Origin: Planctomycetota bacterium
Lineage (GTDB): Bacteria; Planctomycetota; Phycisphaerae; Sedimentisphaerales; Anaerobacaceae
DNA: 64,000 nt
Assembly (NCBI GenBank): GCA_019456195.1
Contig: VRUK01000003.1
Span: forward strand, 1-64,000
Direction: 5' to 3'
A program made the translations under genes and the position numbers. A model generated the notes under the pieces. It made no database searches. It saw only the letters and a list, made by a program, of their open reading frames with translations, and was not told the origin of the DNA. This document shows, in pieces, positions 26,417-35,271 of this stretch; within the stretch, counting starts at the first letter, position 1, and every line of letters starts with the position of its first letter.

Positions 26417-27820
26417 ATGTACGAAGATATAAAAAATGTGCTCAAAAAGCACCGCCAGAGCCATCTTTTGGCATTCTGGGACCAGTTGGATACAGTTCAA
26501 AGACAGCGTTTGCTTTCGCAAATCCGCCAGCTTGACCTTGCGAAAATAGACGGTTGGGTGGCTGATTATGTCAAAAAACCGTCTTCTGACGCAATCAGAG
26601 GCGATTTGCTTCCTGCTCCTTTTTATAGCCTTAGGCCGTCCGATAACAAGCAAAAGCGAAAGTACGCCGAAGCTGTAAAATTGGGCCAGCACCTGATACG
26701 ACAGGGAAAAGTTGCTGCTTTTGTTGTCGCGGGCGGACAGGGAACAAGACTCGGATTCGACGGCCCAAAGGGGGATTTTCCTATCAGCCCCGTCAAAAAC
26801 AAAACACTGTTTCAAATCTTTGCTGAGTACATCGCAGCGGCCTCAAAAAAATACAATACCGTCTGCCCATGGTATATCATGACCAGCCCCTTGAACCGCG
26901 CAAGGACCGAGGAGATCTTTCGTTCAAATAACTATTACGGCCTGGACGAAAAGGATGTCTTTATATTCCAGCAGGGCACAATACCCAACTTCAGCCCCGA
27001 CGGCAAGGTACTGCTGGCAGACAAAGCCAACCTGAGCAGCTCACCAGACGGACACGGTGGAAGCCTTAAGGCGCTTTACCAAAGCGGCGCGATAGACGAT
27101 ATGAAAAGACGAGGCGTCGAATTTATCAGCTACTTCCAGGTAGATAATCCTCTGATAAATATTTTCGACCCTCTCTTTATCGGACTGCACGCCCTCGACA
27201 AAGCCGAGATGTCTTCAAGAGCGGTTATTAAAACCGGGCCTTACGAAAAGGTCGGCAATTTCTGTTTGGCTGACGGCAGGCTGAACATCATCGAATACAG
27301 CGATTTGCCTGACGAGCTGGCAGAAAGACAAAACCCGGATGGTTCGTTGACCTTTAAACTCGGTAGCATCGCTATCCACATCATAAACCGCGCCTTCGCC
27401 GAAAGACTAAACACCGATGGTTTTTCTTTGCCCCTGCACAGGGCACTTAAAAAAATTCTGCACATTGATGAGCATGGAGAACCTGTCGAGCCAAACGGTG
27501 TGAAGTTAGAGACCTTTGTTTTTGATGCTGTGCCGCTGGCCTCGAAGTCGATAATCTTAGAGACGCTCCGGCCTGAAGAATTTGCGCCCACTAAAAATGC
27601 CGCAGGTGTCGACAGCGTTGTAACCGCCAGAAAGATGATGGTTGCCCGCGCTGCATCCTGGCTCGAATCGGCTGGCCTGACCGTTCCGAAAAAGCCGGAT
27701 GGTTCGATTGATTGTGTAATTGAAATCGCCCCTGGTTTCGCCCTCGGTAAAGAGGACATCAAAGAAAAGCTCAATCAGATACCACAAATCAATCCGGATG
27801 ACGAAATCTATCTCACCTGA
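26417..27820 (+). CDS. UDP-sugar pyrophosphorylase (UDPGP/UAP1-like)
   Basis: The protein of about 467 residues belongs to the UTP-dependent sugar-1-phosphate uridylyltransferase family that includes eukaryotic UDP-GlcNAc pyrophosphorylase. The nucleotide loop GGQGTRLGFDGPKGDFPI and the substrate motifs DGHGGSLKAL and YFQVDNPL are clear. I prefer ATG 26417 (MYEDIKNVLKKH), although GTG 26396 is also in frame; neither has a good ribosome-binding site. It makes either UDP-GlcNAc or UDP-glucose for envelope polymers; sequence alone does not decide. Confidence 0.88.
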   Translation: MYEDIKNVLKKHRQSHLLAFWDQLDTVQRQRLLSQIRQLDLAKIDGWVADYVKKPSSDAIRGDLLPAPFYSLRPSDNKQKRKYAEAVKLGQHLIRQGKVAAFVVAGGQGTRLGFDGPKGDFPISPVKNKTLFQIFAEYIAAASKKYNTVCPWYIMTSPLNRARTEEIFRSNNYYGLDEKDVFIFQQGTIPNFSPDGKVLLADKANLSSSPDGHGGSLKALYQSGAIDDMKRRGVEFISYFQVDNPLINIFDPLFIGLHALDKAEMSSRAVIKTGPYEKVGNFCLADGRLNIIEYSDLPDELAERQNPDGSLTFKLGSIAIHIINRAFAERLNTDGFSLPLHRALKKILHIDEHGEPVEPNGVKLETFVFDAVPLASKSIILETLRPEEFAPTKNAAGVDSVVTARKMMVARAASWLESAGLTVPKKPDGSIDCVIEIAPGFALGKEDIKEKLNQIPQINPDDEIYLT

Positions 27821-27868
27821 GATACCGGCCTATCTCTCGACTCTCACCTCTCGCCGCCTCCACCATAC

Positions 27869-29020
27869 TTACCGCCTGGAGAATTTATGCACGGTTTCGG
27901 ACGTGAACTTTTGGCCCGGGAGCAAAACAACTGTAGGAAAATCAGGTTTATTGGGCGAATCCGGGAAGTGCTGCGTTTCCAGGCAGAATCCATAGTGCTT
28001 CTTATATACTTTGCCTTCCTTGCCTGTTATCAAGCCGTTCAGGAAATTACCGGTATAGAGTTGAACGCCCGGCTCGGTGGTATGTATTGTCATAACTCGA
28101 CCGCTGCTTGGCTCATACACCTCGGCGCACAAAGCGAGCGTACCGCCACCGCCGTTGAGGACATAATTGTTGTCGTAGCCGCTTCCAACCTGCCTGATTC
28201 GAGCACCAATGGTCGTCGGTGAAGTAAAGTCCAGCGGTGAACCTGTGACGCTTTTAATTTCGCCCGTGGGTATCAGCTCTTCATCGAATACGGTGTACTT
28301 GTCTGCGTTGATCATAAGCTCATGCCCAAGAACGTCCCCTGTCCCCTGGCCGGCAAGGTTGAAGAAGCTGTGATTCGTCAGGTTTAATATGGTGGTTTTG
28401 TCCGTCTCGGCCTCGTAGCTTATCTTCAGCTCATTATCTTTTGTCAGAGTATAGGTGACGGTGCACGCCATATTGCCGGGGTATCCTTCTTCGCCGTCCT
28501 CGCTGACATAGCTCATCTTCACCAGCGATTGCTGGCCCTCGGCCCTTACGTCCTCGGGCTTCCAGACTACTTTGTCAAAGCCTTTTCTGCCGCCGTGTAT
28601 ATGGTTCTGTCCATTATTCTTAATCAGATTATACTCGGTACCATCGAGCATAAATTTCGCGCCGCCGATACGATTAGCGTATCGGCCGACAGTAGCGCCG
28701 AAAAAAGCGCCGCGTTCGATGTAGTCTGGCAGATTATCATAACCGAGTGCAATATCAGCAAGATTACCCTCGCGGTCAGGGACCTCCAGCGAAACCAGAA
28801 TAGCACCGTAATTGGTAATCCTGGCTCTAATGCCGCTGGTATTAGTCAATGTGTATAAAACAATCTGCCTGCCGTCGGGAGTTTGCCCAAAAGGCTCTTC
28901 ATTAGCACTCATTAATCTTGCCTCCTTAGCTTCCGGTTCTTTCGGAGTTTTCTTTTTACAGCCGGGCATACAAACAGTAGTTAATGCCAGAACATATATA
29001 AGACAAAATTCCTTCTTCAT
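27869..29020 (-). CDS. galM: Aldose 1-epimerase, lipoprotein
   Basis: This 383-residue galactose mutarotase family protein interconverts alpha and beta anomers of free sugars. Family motifs are GATVGRYANRIGG, the catalytic His region NHIHGGRKGFDKV, LTNHSFFNLAG and the Glu base in TEPGVQLYTGN. The N-terminus (MKKEFCLIYVLALTTVCMPGCKKK) ends in a lipobox-like M-P-G-C, so the enzyme is probably anchored outside the cytoplasm, fitting breakdown of external sugars. It converges with the UDP-sugar pyrophosphorylase gene. Confidence 0.93.
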   Translation of the reverse strand: MKKEFCLIYVLALTTVCMPGCKKKTPKEPEAKEARLMSANEEPFGQTPDGRQIVLYTLTNTSGIRARITNYGAILVSLEVPDREGNLADIALGYDNLPDYIERGAFFGATVGRYANRIGGAKFMLDGTEYNLIKNNGQNHIHGGRKGFDKVVWKPEDVRAEGQQSLVKMSYVSEDGEEGYPGNMACTVTYTLTKDNELKISYEAETDKTTILNLTNHSFFNLAGQGTGDVLGHELMINADKYTVFDEELIPTGEIKSVTGSPLDFTSPTTIGARIRQVGSGYDNNYVLNGGGGTLALCAEVYEPSSGRVMTIHTTEPGVQLYTGNFLNGLITGKEGKVYKKHYGFCLETQHFPDSPNKPDFPTVVLLPGQKFTSETVHKFSRR

Positions 29021-29162
29021 CTTTTTTTCTCCCTGCTTGAAATTATATAAGTTTTTATGAATTGTAAAACCATTCTTGAAATATACCGCTGGCGAAATAA
29101 ATTGTCAAAAAATTTCTTTTCCATCTTGGGTATCATCGAACATTGTAACGGAATTTTCGAAC

Positions 29163-29190
29163 TTGACAACATATTAAATTGTTGTAATTT
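29163..29190 (+). promoter_or_regulatory. Sigma-70-type promoter of the fluoride operon
   Basis: TTGACA at 29163-29168 and TAATTT at 29185-29190 are separated by 16 bases. The expected start of transcription, around 29197, lies just before the riboswitch, which supports the assignment. Confidence 0.6.
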
Positions 29191-29203
29191 ATCGATATAT
29201 TTA

Positions 29204-29281
29204 AAGGGGATGGAGTTCCCCGTATAACCGCCCAAAAAGCTGATAACTCCTACTGTGGATCAGACTATGGGAGTTGTTTCT
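29204..29281 (+). ncRNA. Fluoride riboswitch (crcB motif) with terminator platform
   Basis: The conserved aptamer parts are present in order: AGGGGATGGAGTTCCCC (29205-29221), AACCGCC, then AAAGCTGATAACTCCTACTG (29236-29255). This matches the crcB RNA consensus, including the pairing of GGAGTT with AACTCC. Downstream, AACTCC (29245-29250) can instead pair with GGGAGTT (29269-29275), followed by a T-rich GTTTCTT. That is a switchable terminator: fluoride binding would hold AACTCC in the aptamer and allow transcription of crcB. Confidence 0.88.
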
Positions 29282-29353
29282 TACTCGAAAATCTTTCACG
29301 CCTGATCTTTCTCAAATGAAATGTATTATATAACTTGATGCTGGAGAGTGTAA

Positions 29354-29731
29354 ATGTGGCAGAAGTTTGTATATTTAGGCCTTGCAGGGGCCGCCGGAAC
29401 AATCGCCCGTTATTTGCTGTCAGGAGTAATTCAGAGAAATGTAACGGCCGTATTTCCATTGGGAACGGCAGCCGTTAATATTATTGGCTGTCTGTTGTTC
29501 GGTCTGTTGTGGGCCTTTGTGGAAAACAGACTTTCAATCACCGCCCAGATGCGAATGATAATTTTTGTTGGATTCTTTGGTGCTTTCACCACTTTTTCTT
29601 CTTTTGTTTTTGAGACCGCTCAATTACTCGACGAATCACAGTGGCTCTGGGCGGCAGGTAATATCCTGTTTCAAAATGTAATTGGCATAGCATGTGTTCT
29701 GACGGGTTTGGCCGTTGGGAAATTGATTTGA
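29354..29731 (+). CDS. crcB: Fluoride ion channel CrcB/Fluc
   Basis: The protein of 125 residues has four membrane segments and forms a dimeric fluoride exporter. GGAAGTIARYLLSG-like GAAGTIARYLLS, the NIIGC Asn motif and GFFGAFTTFSSF with the fluoride-lining Phe residues are visible. It lies directly downstream of a fluoride riboswitch, which settles the function. The next gene encodes a DUF190 protein, a common partner. Confidence 0.95.
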   Translation: MWQKFVYLGLAGAAGTIARYLLSGVIQRNVTAVFPLGTAAVNIIGCLLFGLLWAFVENRLSITAQMRMIIFVGFFGAFTTFSSFVFETAQLLDESQWLWAAGNILFQNVIGIACVLTGLAVGKLI

Positions 29732-29750
29732 TAAGAAATGGAGGTTTTTT

Positions 29751-30095
29751 ATGAAACTGCCGTCAGAAGCAGAACTTTTGCGTATATTTATCGGAGAAGC
29801 GGACAAATTCGAAGGTAAACCGCTTTATGAAGTAATTGCAAACCTTGCCCGCCAAAAAGGAATGGCCGGGGCTACTGTAATCCGCGGCCTTATGGGTTTC
29901 GGCGCTCACAGCAGAATGCACACAGCTAAGATACTTCGCCTTGCGGAAGACCTGCCGATAATTATCGAAATCGTCGATGAGCCTCAAAAAATCGAAGCCT
30001 TGCTGCCTGAGCTTGATAAGATGATCACCGAAGGATTAGTGACTCTCGAGAAAATCCGTGTCATCGCGTACCGTTATAATTCCACCGGTAATTGA
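29751..30095 (+). CDS. DUF190 (PII-like) protein
   Basis: The 114-residue protein has the DUF190 pattern: LLRIFIGEADKFEGKPLYE, then GMAGATVIRGLMGFG and a final beta strand. The fold resembles PII signalling proteins. Genes of this family often follow crcB, and this one starts 20 bases after it with AGGTTTTTT before the ATG, so it is probably under the same riboswitch. Its biochemical role in fluoride resistance is not known. Confidence 0.88.
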   Translation: MKLPSEAELLRIFIGEADKFEGKPLYEVIANLARQKGMAGATVIRGLMGFGAHSRMHTAKILRLAEDLPIIIEIVDEPQKIEALLPELDKMITEGLVTLEKIRVIAYRYNSTGN

Positions 30096-30185
30096 AACTC
30101 TACTTTGAAGCGGTTGCTTTTTTGGCGTGAATGATATATCGTTATAATAGGCTTCCTAAAAGAAACTGTACACAGAAGGCTAAAA

Positions 30186-30925
30186 ATGCCGGATTATACT
30201 CCAATAAATTTTAATCGCCAAAACGATGGCCGGTTTGCAACCACACACTGGAGCGTAGTCTTAGCTGCTGGTAGGCCGAAATCTGCCAGTTACCAACAAC
30301 CCTGTGCCAAACATACTGGTTTCCACTTTATGCATATCTGCGGCGCCATGGAAATGACAGTCACCAGGCACAGGATTATACCCAGGCCTTCTTCACAGCC
30401 CTGTTGGACAAAGGCGGACTGGGTCTGGCCGACCCGAAACGCGGTAAATTCCGTTCGTTTCTCCTTGCCTCGCTGAAACATTTTCTCTCCAACGAGCGTG
30501 CCCGTGCTCGTGCTAAAAAACGCGGCGGAGGCAGAAAAGTACTTTCTCTTGATTTCGAGAACGCTGAGAGCCAGTATGCCCTTGAGCCGCGCGATGAATT
30601 GTCGCCGGAAAAGCTCTTCGAACGCTCCTGGGCACTTACTGTCCTGGACCGAACGATGACTCGCCTGCAGGCCGAAGCAATCAGGACAAATAAACAGAAG
30701 TTATTTGATTTTTTAAAGGTTCACCTCACCGCAGAGGAAGGCTCTGTCCCATACCGCGATGCGGCTGTCGAATTAGATATGACTGAAGGTGCTGTGAGGA
30801 TTGCTGTACACCGCCTCCGCAAGCGCTATAGGGAGCTGTTACGGGACGAAATAGCCCAGACCGTTACTTCTGATGACCAGATTGATGAGGAAATCCGCAA
30901 CCTTTTTACCGCCTTGGGAAGCTGA
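30186..30925 (+). pseudogene. RNA polymerase sigma factor (ECF type), frameshifted
   Basis: The N-terminal part (RFATTHWSVVLAAGRPKSASYQQ) reads in one frame. From about 30293 the homologous continuation, TTLCQTYWFPLYAYLRRHG and onward through RGKFRSFLLASLKHFL, lies in another frame up to 30925. Restoring the frame would give a planctomycete-type ECF sigma factor of roughly 245 residues whose C-terminal region 4 (YRDAAVELDMTEGAVRIAVHR) is intact. One indel near 30290 explains the break. Such genes usually stand just before a zinc-ribbon Ser/Thr kinase gene, as here, and that gene is broken too. Confidence 0.8.
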
Positions 30926-31030
30926 ATATTGTTAATTATGCCTAAAAAAGTATTCGATATCGAGTAACCTTTCTACCGTTTTGCTTTAGTAATAATAGAA
31001 GCATCCGGTATTATGAAAGGAGATGTTATT

Positions 31031-33166
31031 ATGACTGAAGAAAATCATTGTCCTGATTGTGGAGCCGAGTTACCGGCTGGTACGCCCCAGGGGCAGTGTC
31101 CGCAATGCCTCATGAAGCTTGGACTGCCAACCGGTGCCGAAGTTGACAGGGCGAATGTCTCTAAACCTGCCAGTGATGTTCCTACCTGCGCTACACCGCC
31201 AGGTGGTTTTATACCGCCGGGGCCGTCCGTATTAGCCGCGCAGTTTCCACAGCTTGATATCATCGAACTTTTGGGCCAGGGTGGTATGGGCGCAGTGTAT
31301 AAGGCACGCCAAAAGCAGCTCGACCGCATTGTGGCCCTGAAGATTCTGCCGCCGGAAGTTGGACGGACCGAGGCATTTGCAGAGCGTTTTACACGTGAGG
31401 CTCGCTCACTGGCTAAACTCAATCATCCACGAATCGTCTCGGTTCACGACTTTGGGCATACTGAAGCTGGACTGTACTACTTCATCATGGAATTTATAGA
31501 TGGAACGGATTTGCGCCGTGTGATTCAGTCTGGTGCACTTTCATCCGACGATGCGTTGGCGATTGTACCCCAGGTTTGTGATGCCCTGCAGTTCGCCCAC
31601 GAAGAGGGCATAGTACACCGGGATGTCAAACCGGAAAATATTCTGATAGATAAAAAAGGCCGCGTGAAAATCGCCGACTTCGGCCTTGCCAAACTCTTGG
31701 ATAGACCCGCAACCGTATATACCCTCACGCAGGCCGGGCAGAGAATGGGGACACCGCATTATATGGCCCCCGAATAAATCGAACATCCCGGCCAAGTGGA
31801 CCACCGCGCAGACATTTACTCCTTAGGTGTTGTCTTCTACGAGATGCTCACAGGTGAGCTGCCTCTCGGTATGTTTGCACCCCCGTCTCAAAAAGTGCAG
31901 GTGGATGTTCGCCTGGATAAAGTGGTCCTGCATTCTCTGGAAAAAGAGCCCGAACGCCGTTACCAGCACGCAAGCGAAGTTAAATCCGGCGTTGAGATAA
32001 TCTCCGCCGAACCCAAAGCACCGATACAACCTACCACCAGAGCGCCTGCCCCTGTCAGTCCGATGGAAAAACACATCTCCATCGTCTCAGCGCTACGCAT
32101 CGGGTTCGGTATCATCGGAGTGTTGATTGCAGTTATCATTTTCGCAGCTCTTGTTGGAGGTGGACGTCTTTCCGATGACCCGGAAGTAATACGCATCACT
32201 TCAATTATCGGCCCTGCAGTAAGCATGTTATTAATTGTAGTGTCCGTGCCGGGTATTATCTGTGGCGTTGGTCTTCTTAAACGCAAAGGTTGGGCCAGGA
32301 TTTTAGCCCTGATCCTTGCCATTCCGGATTTGATTACTAACATCCCAATCGGGCCTATGATTGCTATTTACACTATATGGGTCTTACTTAACAAAGAAAC
32401 CGCCCGGTTGTTTGCGGACGCTTCTGCCGAAAGGAAGAAACAACAGGCTGCTCAGACCAAACCGAACCGGCGGGGATTGCTTATTGGACTGGTCGTGGCC
32501 GGGATCGTTATTGTCATAACGGCGTTACTGACTCTGCCGATTATACTCCCTGCCCTTTTCCTGATAACATCCCCTTCATTGATGCGCCAAAGCCCACGTG
32601 TTTCCGTCGAATCCTATTCGGTTTCTGAACGGCTCGCACAGTTGGGCTTTCCATACGGAACACCGGAGGACCTGATATTCGGTTCGGAAGGCCCGACACT
32701 GAGCGACCAGTGCATCCAGACCTTGGAGCTTGAGTTGTCGGAGGCAGCTCAGGTGCACATAATCCTCCGCAGGGCCTACAGGCAATACCTTGAGCTGGAA
32801 AGGCGGAACACACAGCAGCACCGCAGAGAGGACGGCTTGACGGTGACTATCTCTCCGTTCCCCGAAGAGGCGGAGCGTTTTCTGGAGCAACTGTGGGCTG
32901 ACCTCGACAGCGGACTGGATGAGCTAAAGCGCACCCTCGCCCGCAGGCACCTGCCGTTAGGTCAAATGTTCGGGACATTCCAGTTCGGCGGACCCACAGT
33001 TACAATCTCGGTTTCGAAGGAAAACGGCATGTTTTCCTATTACACCACTTACAAGTGGCCGAAGGGAAGTGGCAAGAGCGACAAAGGGACGTCGAGCGGC
33101 GGCGGTAGTACACTCCCGCCCAAGTATCGCCGATTCTGGGAAGAACCTGCGACGACGGACAAGTAA
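31031..33166 (+). pseudogene. Zinc-ribbon Ser/Thr protein kinase, interrupted by a stop codon
   Basis: The reading frame is continuous except for TAA at 31775-31777, where relatives have Gln (GTPHYMAPE-stop-IEHPGQVDHRADIY). A single C-to-T change from CAA explains it. Upstream: a zinc ribbon (CPDCG..CPQC), the P-loop GQGGMGAVYKA, VALKIL, catalytic HRDVKPENIL and DFGLAKL. Downstream: subdomains IX-XI, then four to five hydrophobic segments and an extracytoplasmic domain of about 200 residues. The truncated product of 248 residues lacks the C-lobe end and should be inactive. I start at ATG 31031 because AAAGGAGA precedes it. TAA is an ordinary stop elsewhere in the window, so recoding is unlikely. 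Confidence 0.82.
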
Positions 33167-33229
33167 ACAACTGCTTTCGGCGGATAAATTTTCTCTTGGT
33201 TTGTTTAAGTGGTTACCAGCTTGGAGACG

Positions 33230-33622
33230 TTACAGCGTCAGCTCTTCACCTTTTCTGCCGTAGTCGTCCTCGTATCGGCTCTGGTCTTCGGCCTCCCACT
33301 TGCCGAAGGACACAACGAGCATGCGAAAGGCTTTGTCCTCGGCCCAAAACCTGTGCCTGACGCCGGGCCTGATAAGAAACTCATCATGTGTATTGGGATG
33401 ATGGATTTGCCCGTCCAGCTCCAGATGGGCGCCGTCATCGAGAAAATGAAAAAGCTCATATCTGATTTGGTGCGAATGTAAACTGGCACGCTCACCCGGC
33501 CGGACAAATGTCAAATCCACCGAGCACTTCTGGTTGCGGACCACCATATAAACATCACCCCAGGGACGCTCCGACTTGATTGTTTGTTTTACCTGCCGGG
33601 GATCGGCGTCGGAAGTTTTCAT
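33230..33622 (-). CDS. Cupin protein like the C-terminal domain of mannose-6-phosphate isomerase type II
   Basis: The protein of 130 residues is a single double-stranded beta-helix. KSERPWGDVYMVV at the start, ASLHSHQIRYE with metal-binding His residues, GVRHRFWA and the ending RYEDDYGR match the isomerase domain of bifunctional ManC-type proteins, found here as a stand-alone domain. It could act as a phosphomannose isomerase or be a sugar-binding cupin. It shares the strand with the ftsW-like gene but not obviously an operon. Confidence 0.8.
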   Translation of the reverse strand: MKTSDADPRQVKQTIKSERPWGDVYMVVRNQKCSVDLTFVRPGERASLHSHQIRYELFHFLDDGAHLELDGQIHHPNTHDEFLIRPGVRHRFWAEDKAFRMLVVSFGKWEAEDQSRYEDDYGRKGEELTL

Positions 33623-33728
33623 TATATAGTACTCTCGGTTGAAAATTCCCGCTTGTGCGCGGGTAAGTAGCTTTACAGTAATATTTTATAATTTTACTCG
33701 CGGTAATTTACTACCCTTCAAGGGTATA

Positions 33729-34910
33729 TTATTCCAGTTGGTCGGAATTTGAGGTTGATTTCTTGGCAATGTTCAACAACACACCGACCGCCGCCGCTGA
33801 CAGCAGCATGCTTGTCCCGCCCGCACTTACGAACGGAAGTGGCAGGCCCTTTGTCGGCAGAACAACCGTCACCACCCCGATATTAAGAGCTGCCTGAATC
33901 GCGATTGTCAGAACTATCCCGCCGGCCAGAAGCTCGCCGAACCGGTCTTTGCACCGCGCGACCACTAAAATACCCAGCCACACAAACAAGATGAACAATC
34001 CGATGACCGCTGCGTTTCCCATAAAGCCAAGCTCTTCGCCGATAATTGCGAAGATAAAATCAGTCGTATCTTCCGGCAGATGTCCGTATTTACATATCCC
34101 CTTACCTAAGCCTTTTCCCCAAAGCCCGCCGGAACCAAGGGCAATCAGCGACTGGTTCGGCTGATAATTAATCCCATCCACCCATTTATCAGGATTCAAA
34201 AAAGCAATAATCCGATCCCATCGCCCGGGAGAGTATTTGATCGCTATATAAAAAAGGATTGCTCCAGGCACAAGAGGTGGCAGGATGTGCCGCAGTTTTA
34301 CCCCGGCGATGATTAGCATCAAAAAAGCCAGAAGCGATATCAGCGCCGCTGTGCCGAAGTCTTCGACAATAATAAGTACAACTACAAGGCACACGACCGA
34401 GCAGATGGGAACAAACCTTTTCCAGAACAATCTGATTTTATCGCCGAACTTATCACACACCGCGGCTAAAAAGAAAACAACACCCCACTTCGCCATCTCG
34501 GAAGGTTGAAAACTCATAGATATCGACCCAAGGGGGATTTTTAGCCAGCGATAGTGCCGATTAATCTCAGGAACTAATCGTGGGAAAAATCCGAAAAATT
34601 TCTGTGATAAAATGATTATCAGCAGCACTATGCTGGTAACCAAAAAATAACAGGTTGGCGATTTAAACCAGCCGTCGGCAAGACTTAACCTGCGATAATT
34701 AACCGAAGAGACGGTGAACATAATCAAACACGCCAGAGGGAAAAACAGCAACTGTCGCAGGCCCGGGTAGTCATAGAATCTCTGCAAGTCAAACTCCTGG
34801 CCTATATTGGCACTGGCCGAAAAGACAAAAACCGTACCGATGGCCATCAAAACAACGACAACCATTGCGATGCAGTCGGCGACCGGATTATCACTTGAGG
34901 TAGTAATCAT
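33729..34910 (-). CDS. ftsW: FtsW/RodA/SpoVE-family glycosyltransferase
   Basis: The protein of 393 residues has about ten membrane segments and belongs to the SEDS family, which polymerises lipid II into peptidoglycan. Motifs are YQPNQSLIALGSGGLWGKGLG, EDTTDFIFAIIGEELGF and the C-terminal FVSAGGTSMLLSAAAVG. The choice of FtsW over RodA is tentative because no division cluster surrounds it. Just after its stop, TACCCTTCAAGGGTA at 33712-33726 is a perfect palindrome that may help end the transcript. Confidence 0.85.
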   Translation of the reverse strand: MITTSSDNPVADCIAMVVVVLMAIGTVFVFSASANIGQEFDLQRFYDYPGLRQLLFFPLACLIMFTVSSVNYRRLSLADGWFKSPTCYFLVTSIVLLIIILSQKFFGFFPRLVPEINRHYRWLKIPLGSISMSFQPSEMAKWGVVFFLAAVCDKFGDKIRLFWKRFVPICSVVCLVVVLIIVEDFGTAALISLLAFLMLIIAGVKLRHILPPLVPGAILFYIAIKYSPGRWDRIIAFLNPDKWVDGINYQPNQSLIALGSGGLWGKGLGKGICKYGHLPEDTTDFIFAIIGEELGFMGNAAVIGLFILFVWLGILVVARCKDRFGELLAGGIVLTIAIQAALNIGVVTVVLPTKGLPLPFVSAGGTSMLLSAAAVGVLLNIAKKSTSNSDQLE

Positions 34911-35036
34911 TGAACTTTATTGTGCTAAGAGAAAAAAACGGTTTTTTCCCGACAGCTCGAATTTAGCCTGTTTAAGTTTATATTCGGCGTTCTTCGGCTG
35001 TTAACAATAAATATTTTGTAATTAAAGGAGATAAGT

Positions 35037-35105
35037 TTGAAACAAAACGTTGACTGCTGGTTGTATGTACTGTCCCGCCGCCCGAAAGTAGATTTTCCGC
35101 CGTGA
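35037..35105 (+). CDS. Possible 22-residue leader peptide
   Basis: In the 361-base gap before the next sulfatase, an AAAGGAG lies six bases before a TTG that opens 22 codons (MKQNVDCWLYVLSRRPKVDF and two Pro). About 57 bases after the stop a hairpin with a T run follows. The arrangement resembles transcription attenuation, but the peptide has no clear run of regulatory codons, and it may equally be the remnant of a lost gene. Confidence 0.3.
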   Translation: MKQNVDCWLYVLSRRPKVDFPP

Positions 35106-35161
35106 TTGACGGACATTTGTTATTTACTAATTACGATTTATTATTTACTATTATTATCCTT

Positions 35162-35182
35162 ACGGCCGACCGCCGTTTTTTT
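35162..35182 (+). terminator. Short hairpin with T run before sulfatase gene
   Basis: ACGGC at 35162-35166 pairs with GCCGT at 35172-35176 and is followed by seven T. It is a short but GC-rich stem, oriented to stop transcription coming from the left, about 90 bases before the sulfatase start. Confidence 0.45.
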
Positions 35183-35271
35183 ATAAACGACGTATCCATT
35201 GTTCCGCCGGAGGATAAAAATAGTAAATACCGTATGCCCGCCTGTGGCGGAATAAATAATCGAAGGGAGCA

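Noticed and set aside
31775-31777. In-frame TAA as a recoded codon
   Set aside because: TAA ends many intact genes here (aconitase, hisD, glmS is TAG), and no recoding element is seen. A CAA-to-TAA mutation is simpler.
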